64,000 nt of DNA from Flaveria trinervia (GCA_025506515.1 CM046443.1:41219331-41283330), one strand, 5' to 3'. Counted from the stretch's first letter, positions 25,301 to 36,322 are shown. Made by a program: numbers and translations. Notes: generated from the letters alone by a model not told the origin.

Positions 25301-26465
25301 CAGGTGGGTCCCATGTCTATGAAGACACTTCAACAGATTGTCAATGAAATCAAGCCTGGCATCCTGATGGGGAAGAGAAAAGAGATGTACAAAACGATAA
25401 TGGGATGACCTTCACTGCAACCACTCCACCTCAACCTGAACCCTCACCCTCACCCTTCACTATTAAAACCAAACCTTTCATCCCTGAAACCATACCATTA
25501 CCCACAGCTTCTCCCTCACCACAACCACCCAATCTTCCAATCCTTCAACCCAAAACACTCACCAGAACCTCTGAACCTCAACCTACCCAACTACCATCCA
25601 CACCATCCCCTCAGTCTTCTTAACATCTCTCTCTTGAGGATTTTAAGGTAATCAAGACCAAGCTCATCAACTGCATAACTCTGAGTGAAGTCTCATGTGA
25701 TGAAGATTCTACCAACATTACCTATGTTGATAGATCCTCTTGTTCCCTCACAAGAGATCAATTTCCTGATTTACCTAGAGGAACACTGGACCAGGAAGCT
25801 AGACTTCTAGGCCTCAACTTAGATTCATTAAATGATGAAAAGAAGAAACTTAGAAGGAAACTGGTGACTCTGCTGGACACTAAGAAAGATGACAAGATTC
25901 CCGGTCAGTCTCTTGTACCTAGAAAGAAAATAGTGCAGTGGAGGTTCGATGAAACTTCTCATAACTTTGTTGTGGAAAGGGAGAATGGTGAAGTCAATAG
26001 ACTTAATGCAACCTCTTACACTCCAGTAGGTTTGATATTGCCGAGTTAGCAAAGAAGCCATTCTCCAACCCCTCCAACTCTGAAGCTGCTGCTCTCATCA
26101 GAAATCACCTTAGCAGCCTTCACCTAGCCAAGTTAACTAAAAAGGCCAAGATTAAAGAAGAGTTGAGATTGAGAAGATAGGAAGACAAGGATATACCTCC
26201 CACCAAAGGCACTGCCTTTCTACAGATGGTGGAGGGTCCAGAACTGGAACCTATCGTCAGATGGGAATATGATTACTATTCCCATCAACTAACTCTTTTC
26301 AGAGGGTAACAACAGAGGGTACATGTTATCCAAGGTGACAGACTGGATTTCCTGTCCACCAAGGATCTGTACAAACTTCTCAGCACCACATCAGGGAAGA
26401 ATAAGGAGACAGACAAATATTTACTCTCCTTGGTGCTGAAAGTTTTGAGAAGCAGAAACAAGTGA
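22328..26465 (+). pseudogene. Copia-C ORF2, about 1,380 codons, unknown function, broken
   Basis: ATG 22328 gives MALNPQHNQVALLDS. Domains in order: an N-terminal domain (22469-22930) with ILMGYGGDISRS, YYWKFLLHDVLHCLSNK, GGWDQIPYELGC and FVFTNLIGN; a Pro/Thr/Ser linker (22972-23620); a coiled coil (SNLESLVKTLEARSATQQL, about 23910-24010); a Ser/Glu-rich block and a long Glu/Lys helix (24185-25408, 407 codons open, the longest open frame in the window); AHGFSDRQVGPMSM; a Pro-rich stretch (25405-25623); and a C-terminal domain (KKIVQWRFDETSHNFVVERE). Lesions include stops at 22427, 22874 and 25621 and frameshifts near 22940, 23600 and 24180. I see no hydrophobic membrane span, which argues against an envelope role. 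Confidence 0.8.
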
Positions 26466-26483
26466 AGTTTTGGTAGCATCAGC

Positions 26484-26495
26484 CTAGGGGGAGTT
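26484..26495 (+). other. Copia-C polypurine tract
   Basis: CTAGGGGGAGTT lies directly before the TGTTGGATC start of the 3' LTR. It is the plus-strand primer site. Confidence 0.9.
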
Positions 26496-27368
26496 TGTTG
26501 GATCAATAAGAAGGCTAATGCAACCAAAACTAAGTCACTTAGATCATTTTTGGTACTGAATGCAAAGGCTTCCGAAGCCTAGCATGGAACTTCTGAAGGT
26601 TGTAAAGTTCTTCCAAAGACAAAGTGAAAGATCAACTTCCGAAGACAGAACTCTACTTTCGAAGTCAAGTGTATACTTCCGAAGTTCAAGCCTTAGAAGA
26701 ATGAACTGAAGACCACTTCCGAAGTATGATGAAAAGAAGAAGTCTCCAAGCCTTGGAAGAAGCAGCCTCTTCCGAAGTATAAGTGGCTTCGGAAGAACTT
26801 ACTCTTCCGAAGCCATTTAACCTTCGAAAGACACTGCTATGAACCAGTGGACACAAGTATGGTCTCTGACACTCCACTGCAGACCTCTGATACTGTATGG
26901 CTTCTTACTAAAGAGCCATGCAGTTGACCATACTTTATTCCACTTTTCACCTTTTCATGATAGTACATGTTACCAACTTTAGTTGGTGACAAAAGGTAAG
27001 TCAGGGACATGTCCTGACTAGCAAATCTCAGATAAGACTTTACCTGAGATACCTTAAACTTTAGTCTTGTAGTATAGACTTTAGCTATAGGATCCCAGCT
27101 GGTATCAAAGTATATCCGGTTGTAGGTAGTATTATTTATAGGTTCTCTTTGTATCTCATTGTAAAAACAACAACTACTACTGCTTGTAAGAGTCTTGTAT
27201 TTTGAGTTGAGAAGCAATATATAAAAGTACCTTGAAAATTACTTCTTGTGTTCTTTATTACTTTCTATATTTTGATAAACTCTTACTGATTCTATCTTAA
27301 TCTGAGTGTTGTTCTAGGTGAGTTTGAGAGAAAAACATAAGTGTTTAGTGAGAAACATCGATCCTATA
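26496..27368 (+). repeat. Copia-C 3' LTR
   Basis: At 873 bp it is longer than the 5' LTR. U3 holds seven exact CTTCCGAAG/CTTCGGAAG copies, starting at 26569, 26636, 26676, 26716, 26769, 26787 and 26804, plus decayed copies. Three inverted repeats follow (26972-26987, 26999-27019, 27025-27050), then CCGGTTGTAGG and a TTTATAGG box near 27135. It ends CCTATA where the 5' LTR has CCTGCA. Confidence 0.95.
26972..27050 (+). promoter_or_regulatory. Three consecutive inverted repeats in the Copia-C LTR
   Basis: First, ACCAAC-TTTA-GTTGGT (26972-26987). Second, arms AGTCAGG and CCTGACT around G-ACATGT (26999-27019). Third, ATCTCAGATAA and TTACCTGAGAT around GACT (27025-27050), with one mismatch. They lie between the TTCCGAAG cluster and the TATA box. 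S2, S3 and F have equivalents at the same place, with paired changes in the arms. Confidence 0.7.
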
Positions 27369-27615
27369 AAAATAAGCTTCAGAAGTAGATCTGATAAATT
27401 ATCAATAGCTTCTTCTGAGACTAAAGACTCTTCCAAGAAGAAGATTTCCCTTGGATAAATTTGTTTCGGAAGATATATGAAACATCTTTCGAGAGTTGAT
27501 TTCTCTTCGAAAGAATCTATACTTAATTTTTTTAGAGAAAACCTTTTGTAGTAGGGACTTAGATTGTTTTAATAAAAGACATTAGATATTTAAAAAGGTT
27601 TTCAAATGAGATAGA
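27369..27615 (-). promoter_or_regulatory. Copia-B spacer, pol-proximal half
   Basis: On the minus strand this follows the Copia-B pol stop and carries CTTCGAAAG/CTTCCAAG-type motifs (27370-27510). It matches the start of the Copia-C spacer (21700-21960), including the GATTACATATCAGATCTAC region with a few changes. It ends at the Copia-C insertion and continues at 14759. Confidence 0.65.
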
Positions 27616-30600
27616 CTAATGAATGTTTATCATCTTAATAGTTATGATGAGATACTTAAATCTTTGTTCATCAAATGCTTTGGTGAAAAAATCAGCATAT
27701 TATTCATTGATCAACTTTAATTAGTTTAATTAGATTTTTCTCATGAATATCTCTAATGAAATGATACCTGATGTCAATATGCTTTGTCTTGTGTGTTTCA
27801 CTAGATTTCCAATAATGGAGATAGCACTATTATTGTTAATGTGGATAAGAGTGCTCGTGAAGTTGGATACATAGTCTAACATCTGATTTTGAATAGTAGC
27901 AGCAATGTATTCAGCTTCAGAAGTTGATGTAGAGACACAACATAGCTTATTACATTGCCATAAGATGATCCTTCTACCAAGAAATTGTCAACCTCTTGAT
28001 GTTAACTTCTTGTTGATGTTGCAGCCACCATAGTTACTATCAGAATAGCCATAGAGATTGAAATTGTTGTTCCTTGGATACCAAAGACCTAGTTTAGGTG
28101 TTCCTTTAAGGTATCTAAGGATTCTCTTGGCAGCAACTAGGTGAGACGCCTTTGGAGCAGCCTGATATCTTGCACAAATACATGTTGCAAACATGATATC
28201 AGGTCTACTTGTTGTGAGATACTTCAGAGACCTGATGATTGCCCTATACTGATACTGATCAGTATCCTTCCCCTCAGAGTCAAGACAAAGATTGTGGTTT
28301 CTGGGTATGGGTGTCTTGGCTGGCTTACAATCTTTCATGTCAAATCTTTCTAAGACGTCAGAGACAAACTTAGATTGATTGATAAAGAACCCTTCCTTCA
28401 TCTACTTTACCTGAATTCTAAGGAAAAGTCCATCTTTCCCATGGAACTCATCTAAAATTTCTTCTTCATGATGCTTTTAAAGTCTCTGCACATTTGGTCA
28501 TTTGAGGAACCAAATACGATGTCATTGCAGGATCGATTTGTGTCACTAAACACTTGGTTTTCTCTCAAACTCACTTAAACAACACTCTCGATGAAAGCAG
28601 AGCCTTTAAGAGTTGATGACAATATAATAAGTAATAACAAAACACAAGAAGTAATTTTCAAGGTACTTGCATATATTGCTTCTCAACTCAAATATCACAA
28701 GACTCTTACAAGCATATTCCTATGAGTTACAATGAGAGACTATATATAATACTACCTACAGCTGGATATACTTTGATAACAGCTGGATATACTTTGATAG
28801 CAGCTGGAATCCTCTAACTAAAGCAAATACTACAAAGTTATAGTTTAAGGTATCTTAGATAAGACTTTATCTGAGATATGGTAGTCAGGTCATGTCCCTG
28901 ACTTACCTTTTGTCACCAACTAAAGTTGGTAACTTGTACTAACATAAAAAGGTGAACAGTGGAATAAAGTATGGTCAACTATATGGATTTTTAAGAAAAC
29001 GCCATGCAGTATCAGAGGTCTGCAGCGGAGTGTCAGAGACCATACTTATGTCCACTGGTTCATAGCAATGTCTTCCGAAGGTTAAATGGTTTCGGAAGAA
29101 CAAGTATTTCTGAAGCGACTTATACTTCGGAAGAGGCTACTTCTGCTGAGGCTTGAGAGCTTCTTCCTTCTTCATACTTCGAAAGTAGTCTTCTGATTTC
29201 TTCCTTTGAGACTTTATCTTCGGAAGTGAATACTTTATCTTTGGAAGTAGATCTTTGCCTTCAGAAGTGGAACTTTTACTTTGTCTTCGGAAGAACTCTA
29301 CTTCCTTCGGAAGTTCCACACTTGGCTTCGGAAGCCTTTGTAAGCAGCACCAAAATTTGTCTAAGTGATTTGGTTTTGGTTGCACCAGCCTTCTTCTTGA
29401 TCCAACAGTCTTCAATATAGACTTCGACGAGCAAAATGTCTTTCCCAGACTCCTTTATGAATAAAGTCTTGTTAATGGTGCCTTTAGTGTAGCCATTCTT
29501 CAGTAGAAATTGAGACAAAGTCACATACCACAGTCTAGGTGCTTGGTGTAGCCCATATAGAGCTTTATCCAACTTACAATGTAGTTGGGGTGTTGTGGGT
29601 CTTTAAATCCTAGAGGTGGACACACATAGACTTCCTTATCTATATCCCCGTATAGTAAGCACACTTGACATCAAGTTGGTAGAAAGTAAAATTCTTGGAT
29701 GCAGCATAAGCAAGGAAGATCCTAACTGTCTCAAGTCTTGCAATAGGTGCAAAGACATTAGTATAATTGATTCCATCCTCTTAGGTGTATCCTTGAATTA
29801 CCAGTCTTGCCTTGTTCTTGATTATCAAGCCTCTATCATCTCTCTTGTTCCTAAAAACCCATTTGGTGTCTATTACTACTTGACCAAATAGTAGCGGACA
29901 TAGGTTCCAAACCTTTTGTCTTTTGAATTAAAGCAATTCCTCTTGCATTGACTCAACCCAGATACTACCCTTTAAGGCTTCTTTTACTTTCTTAGGTTCC
30001 TTTAGTTTTTTGAATTGAAGAATTCCTCTTGCATTGACTTAGGTTCCAAACTGTTTGTCCCCTTGTTCTCACACCTTCAAAGACTTCTCCTATGATGTTC
30101 TCAACTGGATGAGTATTGGGAATCCTAAGCCTAGGGATCACCTTCAGTTCCAAAGATAGATCCAGGTTGGACATATTTTGCTTAGGAGCTTGAACACTTG
30201 GACCAGCTGTTGTTTTAAACTCATTCAATAAGGATTGATTGAATGAATGAGAAACACCATCCTCATCTGTTGGCTGAGAAGCAGTATTAACAGTTGTCGG
30301 TTCCTTCAAAATGGTACTTCCATCTTCCTGGTGTTGTGTAGTGTCACCGGATGAGTTTTGAGGCTCACTACGTGGACCACTGGTTGAAGCTCCACTATCT
30401 CTTAAATTAGTTACACTATCAGATCTTAAGATAGTGAGAGCTTGATCTTTTGTTTCCTTTGGATAAGTTGAAATAAGTCTGGGTAAATCAAACAGTTGGT
30501 CATCATCAGAATCACTTTGATTACTTGTTCCAGCTGAAAAAGTCTCACAAGATGGTTTTGAATAGTTGGGAAACAATTCTAAGTAAAAAATATGATCAGG

Positions 30601-32137
30601 GCCATTCCCCTTAACATAAAGAGTGTGCTCATTGACAACAATATTAGATGATTTCTCAATTGTTGATTTTTAATATTATACACTCTATAAGCAATAGATT
30701 TGGAGGAATATACAATAAAGATAGCATCATCTGACTTTTCAGCGAATTTTGCCAAAGTGTCTTTTGTGTTACGTATGGTACACCTGCTGCCAAAGAACCT
30801 TAGTAAGCCAATGAATGATGGCCTCTTGTTCCATAGCTCATAAGGGGTTTTTCCATGTGGCTTAACTACAAGAACCTTGTATTGCACATAGCATGCAGTG
30901 CTGACTGCCTCTGCCCAAAATGTTAGAGGCAGCTTTGAATCAGCTAACATGGTCTGAATAGCCTCAATCAGTGTCCTGTTCCTCCTCTTGGCAACACTGT
31001 TTTGTTGAGGAGTTCTACGAGTACTGTACTGACTGGCAATCCCTTTTGAGTTACAGAATGAGTCAAGAACTTGATTCTTAAACTCAACCTTAATCACTTC
31101 TAATTATCTTAACCTTGTGATCAATATGATTTTCAATTTTAAGAATAAAAGACTTAAAGTTTCAGTAGTTTCATCCTTAGTTCTTAAAAAGAAGACCTAT
31201 GTAAATCTTGTAAATTCATCAATGATCACAAGGCAGTATGATTTCCTTCCTATGCTTATTATACTTGTAGGACCAAATAGATCCATGTGTAATAAGTGTA
31301 ATGGAGTGGTGATAGAGTTAAAAACTTTGGATTTAGGAGATGCACTGTGTTGCTTCCCTTTCAGGCATGCAACATAGTATTCTTTGTAGAAAAAAATCCT
31401 TTTTAGGCAAACCATGTACCAGGTTATTTTTAACAAATTTATTCATGGTTTTATAATTGACATGACACATTCGTTTATTCCATAGTGTTGACTCATCACC
31501 ATTAGCTTTGGAAAGAAAGCATGATACTTCTCCTAGTGGTAAAGCATTGTTCATATCCAGCTTGTACATAACCCCTTCCCTGGGAGATCTAAGAAGCACC
31601 AATTCCTGAGGAATTGTCATCCCTGGTTTGAGGATAATGCACTCATATTCTATGAAAAGCATTTGATGCTTTTGATCATAGAATTGAGAAACACTTAACA
31701 GGTTATGTTCAAGTTGTTTGACAAAGTGTACTTTGTCAACTTTTAACTTGTTGTTGGATCCACTTCCTGTGCCAAAAATATATCCTCCAGCCTCACCTTC
31801 AAAATGAACAAGACCTCCATCAAAATGTTGAAATCGTTAAAAGAGAGATATGTTCCCTGTCATGTGCCTGGAGCATCCACTATCTACAATCCACACATTA
31901 TTGTTCTTGTCAAATGGATGTCCCGGCACATAAGATGGGAAAGTTAGTTTTATTAGAAACCTAAGCCGTGTTGCTCTTGGGCTTTTCCAATAATGAGGAT
32001 TTTATTAAAAAAAATTTATGGATGTGGGTTCAATAGGTGTTTAGGTTACTGCATCTTATTTGATCTTCCATTTCATCCCTTGGTTGATCATTAAGGATGA
32101 GCTTGATGAAGTTTAAGTAGCATGACCTTCTTCTGTG
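27616..32137 (-). pseudogene. pol: Copia-B pol plus the end of gag, broken, interrupted by S2
   Basis: Minus strand from high to low coordinates. A gag tail matches Copia-C gag from about 32135 to 31940. Protease Asp-Ser-Gly is at 31884-31876. Integrase follows at 31660-30580 (LWNKRMCHVNYK, CMPEREATQ, RRTPQQNSVAKRRN). An acidic linker covers 30576-30060. RT runs from 30000 to 28430 and is cut by solo LTR S2 exactly in its catalytic box. RNase H lies at 28401-27700. A local duplication near 29930-30050 repeats the MQEELLQFK segment and replaces about 20 expected codons. Pol stops at 27618-27616. Confidence 0.9.
28526..29407 (-). mobile_element. S2: minus-strand solo LTR of the Copia-C/F family
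   Basis: On the minus strand it starts TGTTGGATCAAG at 29407 and ends CGATCCTGCA at 28526. Flanks are GTCAT (28521-28525) and GTCTT (29408-29412), a 5-bp duplication with one mismatch. RT coding sequence resumes on the other side. It carries the TTCCGAAG cluster and three inverted repeats (28915-28930; a palindrome near 28882-28902; 28851-28878). No internal sequence remains. Confidence 0.92.
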
Positions 32138-34063
32138 GAGCTGGTGAATGACTTGGAGATCATGGGAGTCACTTATAAAGTCAAAGAGTTAAACAAGAAG
32201 ATGTTGCACAGTCTTCCAGAGAACTGGAAACAAAATGTGACCATGCTGAAAAATACTCTTGATCTTGAGAGTACTTCCCTGGATATAATGATAGCCAAGA
32301 TAGAAGCACTGGAGCTTGATGAAAGAAGCAGAAACCTTGGTGGACCAAAAGTGATTGAGGCATATAAGTTTCCATCAGACTCTCACTTTGTGGAAAATGC
32401 CTTCATTACTAAGGAAGATGATTTTCTTTCTTCAAGGGATCAACTAAAGACCACAAGATTCATTGCAGCTCCACCAATCAACAAGCCTTCAACATCACCT
32501 CAATCATCAGGATTCTCTACAACTCCTTCAAACACTCCTGATGATACAAGATCTAAAGAACAAAATGCAACCTACAATGCCTTTGTTGCTAGCTTTGAAG
32601 CTTATTTAGGAGGAAGACTCACCTCTGCACATCTGATCCAGGAAGACTTAGAAGAAATGGATCCAGATGATGTAGAAGAAATGGATTTGTAATGGCAAAT
32701 GGCCGTGATTGCTATGAGAGCTAAGAAGTTTTTCAAAAAAGGAAGAAAGCTCAGCCTTAATGAAAACACCAAACATGGGTATGACAAATCCAAGGTGTAG
32801 TGCTTCAACTGTGGCATGACTGGCCACTTCTCTAGAGAATGTAATGCCCCCAGAAGAAACAACAACTTTCAAAGGAATTCTCAGAGCCAGTCATCTTCAC
32901 AACCAAACTCAATTTTTCACTCCAATAATCATCAACAGCGGTATCATCATCAACATCACCAACAAACATATCAGACTCTGCCTCAACTAACAAATCAAGC
33001 TCATGGAAGTAGTCAGTCATCTGCAAATGCTCTTGTTATTAAGCAAGATCGAGTATGTGACTGGAGCCTGTATGCAGAGGAAGTAAAGCCTTAATTCCAA
33101 TATCATGCACTCATGGCTCACATCAATGATGGACCCATCTTCTATGCCATCTGAGGTAAAATCTAACCTGTGTAGTGATGAATGCATTACTGAACTGCAA
33201 GGTTATAGAGAGCATAATCATAAACTGGCAGACAAAATAAAAGAAGAAAAGGTAAAGTCAAAGATGCTAAAGAGAGAATAAAAGGCTTTGAAATCAAAAT
33301 AAATCTCTTATCTCTGACACTGAAAAATTGCATGGTGAAAAGTACACTCTTGCAGCTGAGAATGAGCAATTGACTGAAAAGTTAACTCAATCTAAAGCTG
33401 AACAAACACTTACCAAAGTGAAACTAGAAAAGTTTCAACTGTCTTTAGTCAAGCTGCAAGTGATGCTTGATTCTCAAAAAGATCCCAAAGTTTCAACTTA
33501 CCAAAGTGAAACTAGAAAAGTTTCAACTAGAAAAGTTTCAACTCTTGTCCTCCACCATACAATGACAACTACACTTTCATGCCTGACTCTGTTACACTCA
33601 AAGAGAAAATTGAACTTAACACTATTGAACCAAAAACAATTGTAAAACGGGTAACAAATCCTCAAAACAAACCAAATGTTTACATTGAAACAAATAAGGA
33701 TAAAATCAGATTAGAACACCCAATTAAAATCAAGGAGTGTTCAGACAAGACAGTGAGTGTCATCAAACCAACAAACCCAATCAAGGCAATTGTCCCCTTT
33801 GTGAAATTCATACCTGCTGTTTCAAAAGGTAAGAAGAAATTTGTGAAGTTAGTCAAACCCTCTGCTGAGAGCAGTTCTGATAATGAGATTATATCTCTAA
33901 GAAACTCAAGCAAATCAGACAAGGTTTCACTACAAAAGAAACACAAGAGCTCACTGATTTCAACAACTAAAATTCAATCAGACCCTTAATCTTCAAAATT
34001 AAGACAAGGAGTCGGTTTTGACATATGTAACAAGGAGCATGTTGATCACTTTGAGCAAGAAGT
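32138..34063 (+). pseudogene. gag: Copia-D gag, first part
   Basis: It opens within the copia capsid domain (ELVNDLEIMGVTYK, LHSLPENWKQNV). A CCHC knuckle, CFNCGMTGHFSREC, lies at 32801-32842 just after an in-frame TAG (32798-32800). A Gln/His-rich stretch follows (32860-33010). A coiled coil (about 33330-33480) and a basic region (33579-33989) are in shifted frames. A short tandem repeat of ACTAGAAAAGTTTCA lies at about 33485-33545. The frame runs into Gypsy-E at 34064 and resumes after 43328. Confidence 0.88.
34059..34063. other. Left target-site duplication of Gypsy-E
   Basis: GAAGT, repeated exactly at 43324-43328 on the far side. Joining the two sides restores a continuous Copia-D gag reading. 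Confidence 0.93.
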
Positions 34064-36307
34064 TTTAAGGCCCCGTTCCCGGGACGCTTACAGCTGGTCA
34101 ATCATCGGGCATAAATCATATAATTACATTAACTTGAAATAAATGTTGCAGCGAAAACATTTTAAAACCACATTTTCATTACAAACGCTTTTGCAAAATA
34201 ATACAACACTCGTTACACAATTTCATTTGTTCGCATTACAATGCAAAAACATTAACAAAAGAATGCCATCCAAAATGCCAAGTAGCTGCCCCGCGCCATC
34301 CTTAGCAATGCTCACCTGCCAACTAGAAAAATGCATAAGAAGTCAGCGTTGCTGAGTGAGTTCTAGTTTTTAAGTAAAACATACTTTACTTTCATTAAAG
34401 CCAATCTTTACTTTCATATGTAATCATGCACTGTACATACACATAGATAATATCATTATTATCTTCATCATTCATTCATTAACTTTCATTCATACATTCA
34501 TCATTACTTCTTTTCATTCCATTAAAAACCATGAACTTTACCCTACTGTTATGCATGAAGCAGGTACTGGGCCGAGGTCTATCATAAACCCCCATACATT
34601 GCACCCGATGGCCTTACCACAGTACCAGGGCATCATACATACATAACATACATCATACATACCATCAAGCATAAGCATCAATCATACAACATAACATGCC
34701 TATCATAACATATATGACCTCAAAAAATCAACTTACATAGCCCCCGGAACCTCCCAAGTCAAAGCCTACATTTCAACTTTTTTCCCAAAAAGTCAGAAAA
34801 TATTCTAAGTATTCATCCGTATTTCCCCTTTTGTTCATCCGCATTTCTTATTGTTCATCCGCATTTCGTTTTACTCATCCGCATGTCATTTTTTCATCCG
34901 CATTAACTTTATTCATCCGCATTTTCTCAGTCGCAGAACTTACTCATCCACATTGTTCATCCGCATTTCCTCAGTCGCATGAACTTACTTTTCCACATTT
35001 GTTTATCTGCATTAACTTTGTTCATCCGTATTTTCTCAGTCGCATGAACTTACTCATCTGCATTTGTTCATCCGTATTAACTTTGTTCATCCGCATTTCC
35101 TCAATCGCATGAACTTACTCATCCGCATTTCCTTAGTCGCATGAACTTACTCATCCGCATTTGTTCATCCACATTAACTTTGTTCATCCGTATTTCCTCA
35201 GTCGCATGAACTTACTCATCCGCATTTTTCATCTGCATTAACTTTGTTCATCCGCATTTCCTCAGTCACATGAACATACTCTTCCGCATTTGTTCATCCG
35301 TATTAACTTTGTTCATCCGCATTTCCTCAGTCGCATGAACTTACTCATCCGCATTTGTTCATCCGCAATAACTTTGTTCATCCGCATTTCTGTAGTCGCA
35401 TGAACTTACTCATCCGCATTTGTTAATCCGCATTAACTTTGTTCATCCGCATTTCCTCAGTCGCATGAACTTACTAATCCGCATTTGTTCATTCGCATAA
35501 CTTACTCATCCGCATTGACTTTCTCATCCGCATTGACTTTCTCATCCACATTGACTTTCCATCCACATTGACTTTCCATCTGTATTTGTCAACACTTAAA
35601 CAGTTTTCTAAATTTAGGTGTATGAATTACTGTTTAGGCGTATGAGCATCCTAGGGCACACTTATCAGCAGATTCAGACCCCAAAACCTCATCTATCAAG
35701 TTCTAAGTTTAAATCATGCATTCTAAGCCTTAGGAACTCAACCATAACATCATCAAGCATGAACATAGCCCACAATCACACCATACCCGCAACATACACA
35801 CATTCAAACATACGGGTATGAAACCAGTTTTATAAAAACGTACATTCATGCATTTCTAGCCCCAAATCAGTTAAAACAAGTGATAAGAAGGGTCCTAGAA
35901 CTCACCTTTGCAGCTCTTGAGTATGGCTTCTTCCAAACTCGTCTGTAATTAAGTTCAACCGCCTAGAAACCCACTAAAAACATACACAACCGAACATACA
36001 AACACACATAAGCATACAACCGACGCAAGGCCAGTTAAGAACACTTAAAACCCATGAATTCTTACCTTGAATTTGAATTCTTTCTTGTTCTTCCTTCTAA
36101 ACCAAGAGTTCTGCTCCTTTTCTCTCAAATTGACCGAAGATTTGGGTGTGTAAGAAGAGAGTGGGAGGCCATACCCACTTTACACCCACTTTCAAACCTT
36201 TTTGTCCTTTTAACACTTTTTATCCCTTAACTTGGGTAAAATATCTTTTCATTCTTTTTCTTCACTTTATTCTTTCTTTCTTTGACTCTAAATAACTGGG
36301 TGTTACA
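34064..36307 (-). repeat. Gypsy-E 3' LTR
   Basis: On the minus strand it starts TGTAACACCC at 36307 and ends near GGGGCCTTAAA at 34064. At 2.24 kb it is long, because of a tandem array at 34806-35590. Relative to the 5' LTR it lacks about 440 bp, equivalent to about 40296-40735. Apparent small ORFs here are products of the repeats. Confidence 0.92.
34806..35590 (-). repeat. 65-bp tandem array in Gypsy-E 3' LTR
   Basis: Units of about 65 bp contain CATCCGCATTTCCTCAGTCG, CATGAACTTACTCATCCGC and TTTGTTCATCCGCATTAAC. Copies vary by substitutions, mostly CCG to CTG/CCA. The open frame at 34831-35112 is only the repeat read through. Confidence 0.92.
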
Positions 36308-36322
36308 AGTCCACCCCCTTAT
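36308..36322 (-). other. Gypsy-E polypurine tract
   Basis: On the minus strand, ATAAGGGGGTGGACT lies directly before the TGTAACACCC start of the 3' LTR. Confidence 0.88.

Larger units (their letters stand above)
14760..27368 (+). mobile_element. Copia-C: complete-length Sirevirus-like Ty1/copia element, about 12.6 kb
   Basis: It has both LTRs (14760-15558, 26496-27368), a primer-binding site, gag, pol, a motif-rich spacer, ORF2 and a polypurine tract. It sits in the pol-ORF2 spacer of Copia-B in the opposite orientation. The LTRs differ at many sites, often C to T or G to A at CpG, so it is not recent. Every ORF has lesions and the RT active site is mutated. It is the best reference in the window for the A/B/C/F group. 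Confidence 0.95.
11954..32137 (-). mobile_element. Copia-B: minus-strand Ty1/copia element, split by Copia-C and S2, 5' truncated
   Basis: The own sequence is 11954-14759 plus 27369-32137. Read on the minus strand it gives the end of gag and protease (from 32137), integrase, RT, RNase H (stop at 27616-27618), a motif-rich spacer, then ORF2 down to 11954. The spacer is cut by Copia-C and the two halves join up with the homologous spacer of Copia-F. ORF2 is cut by Copia-A. The 5' LTR and most of gag are missing; the left-hand remainder and its 3' LTR would lie outside the window. It is close in sequence to Copia-C and Copia-F and is the oldest layer in this half. Confidence 0.88.

Noticed and set aside
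22328..26465. ORF2 as a retroviral-type envelope gene
   Set aside because: I see no signal peptide, membrane span or fusion-like segment; coiled coils and charged helices dominate.
26569..26812. TTCCGAAG clusters as classical heat-shock elements
   Set aside because: TTC and GAA are separated by one base here rather than the two of the canonical element, so a heat-shock call is not supported.
29616..29891. 91-codon plus-strand open frame
   Set aside because: It is antisense to the RT of Copia-B.
34831..35112. Hydrophobic-looking open frame in the Gypsy-E LTR
   Set aside because: It is the 65-bp repeat read through; the same happens at 40918-41371.
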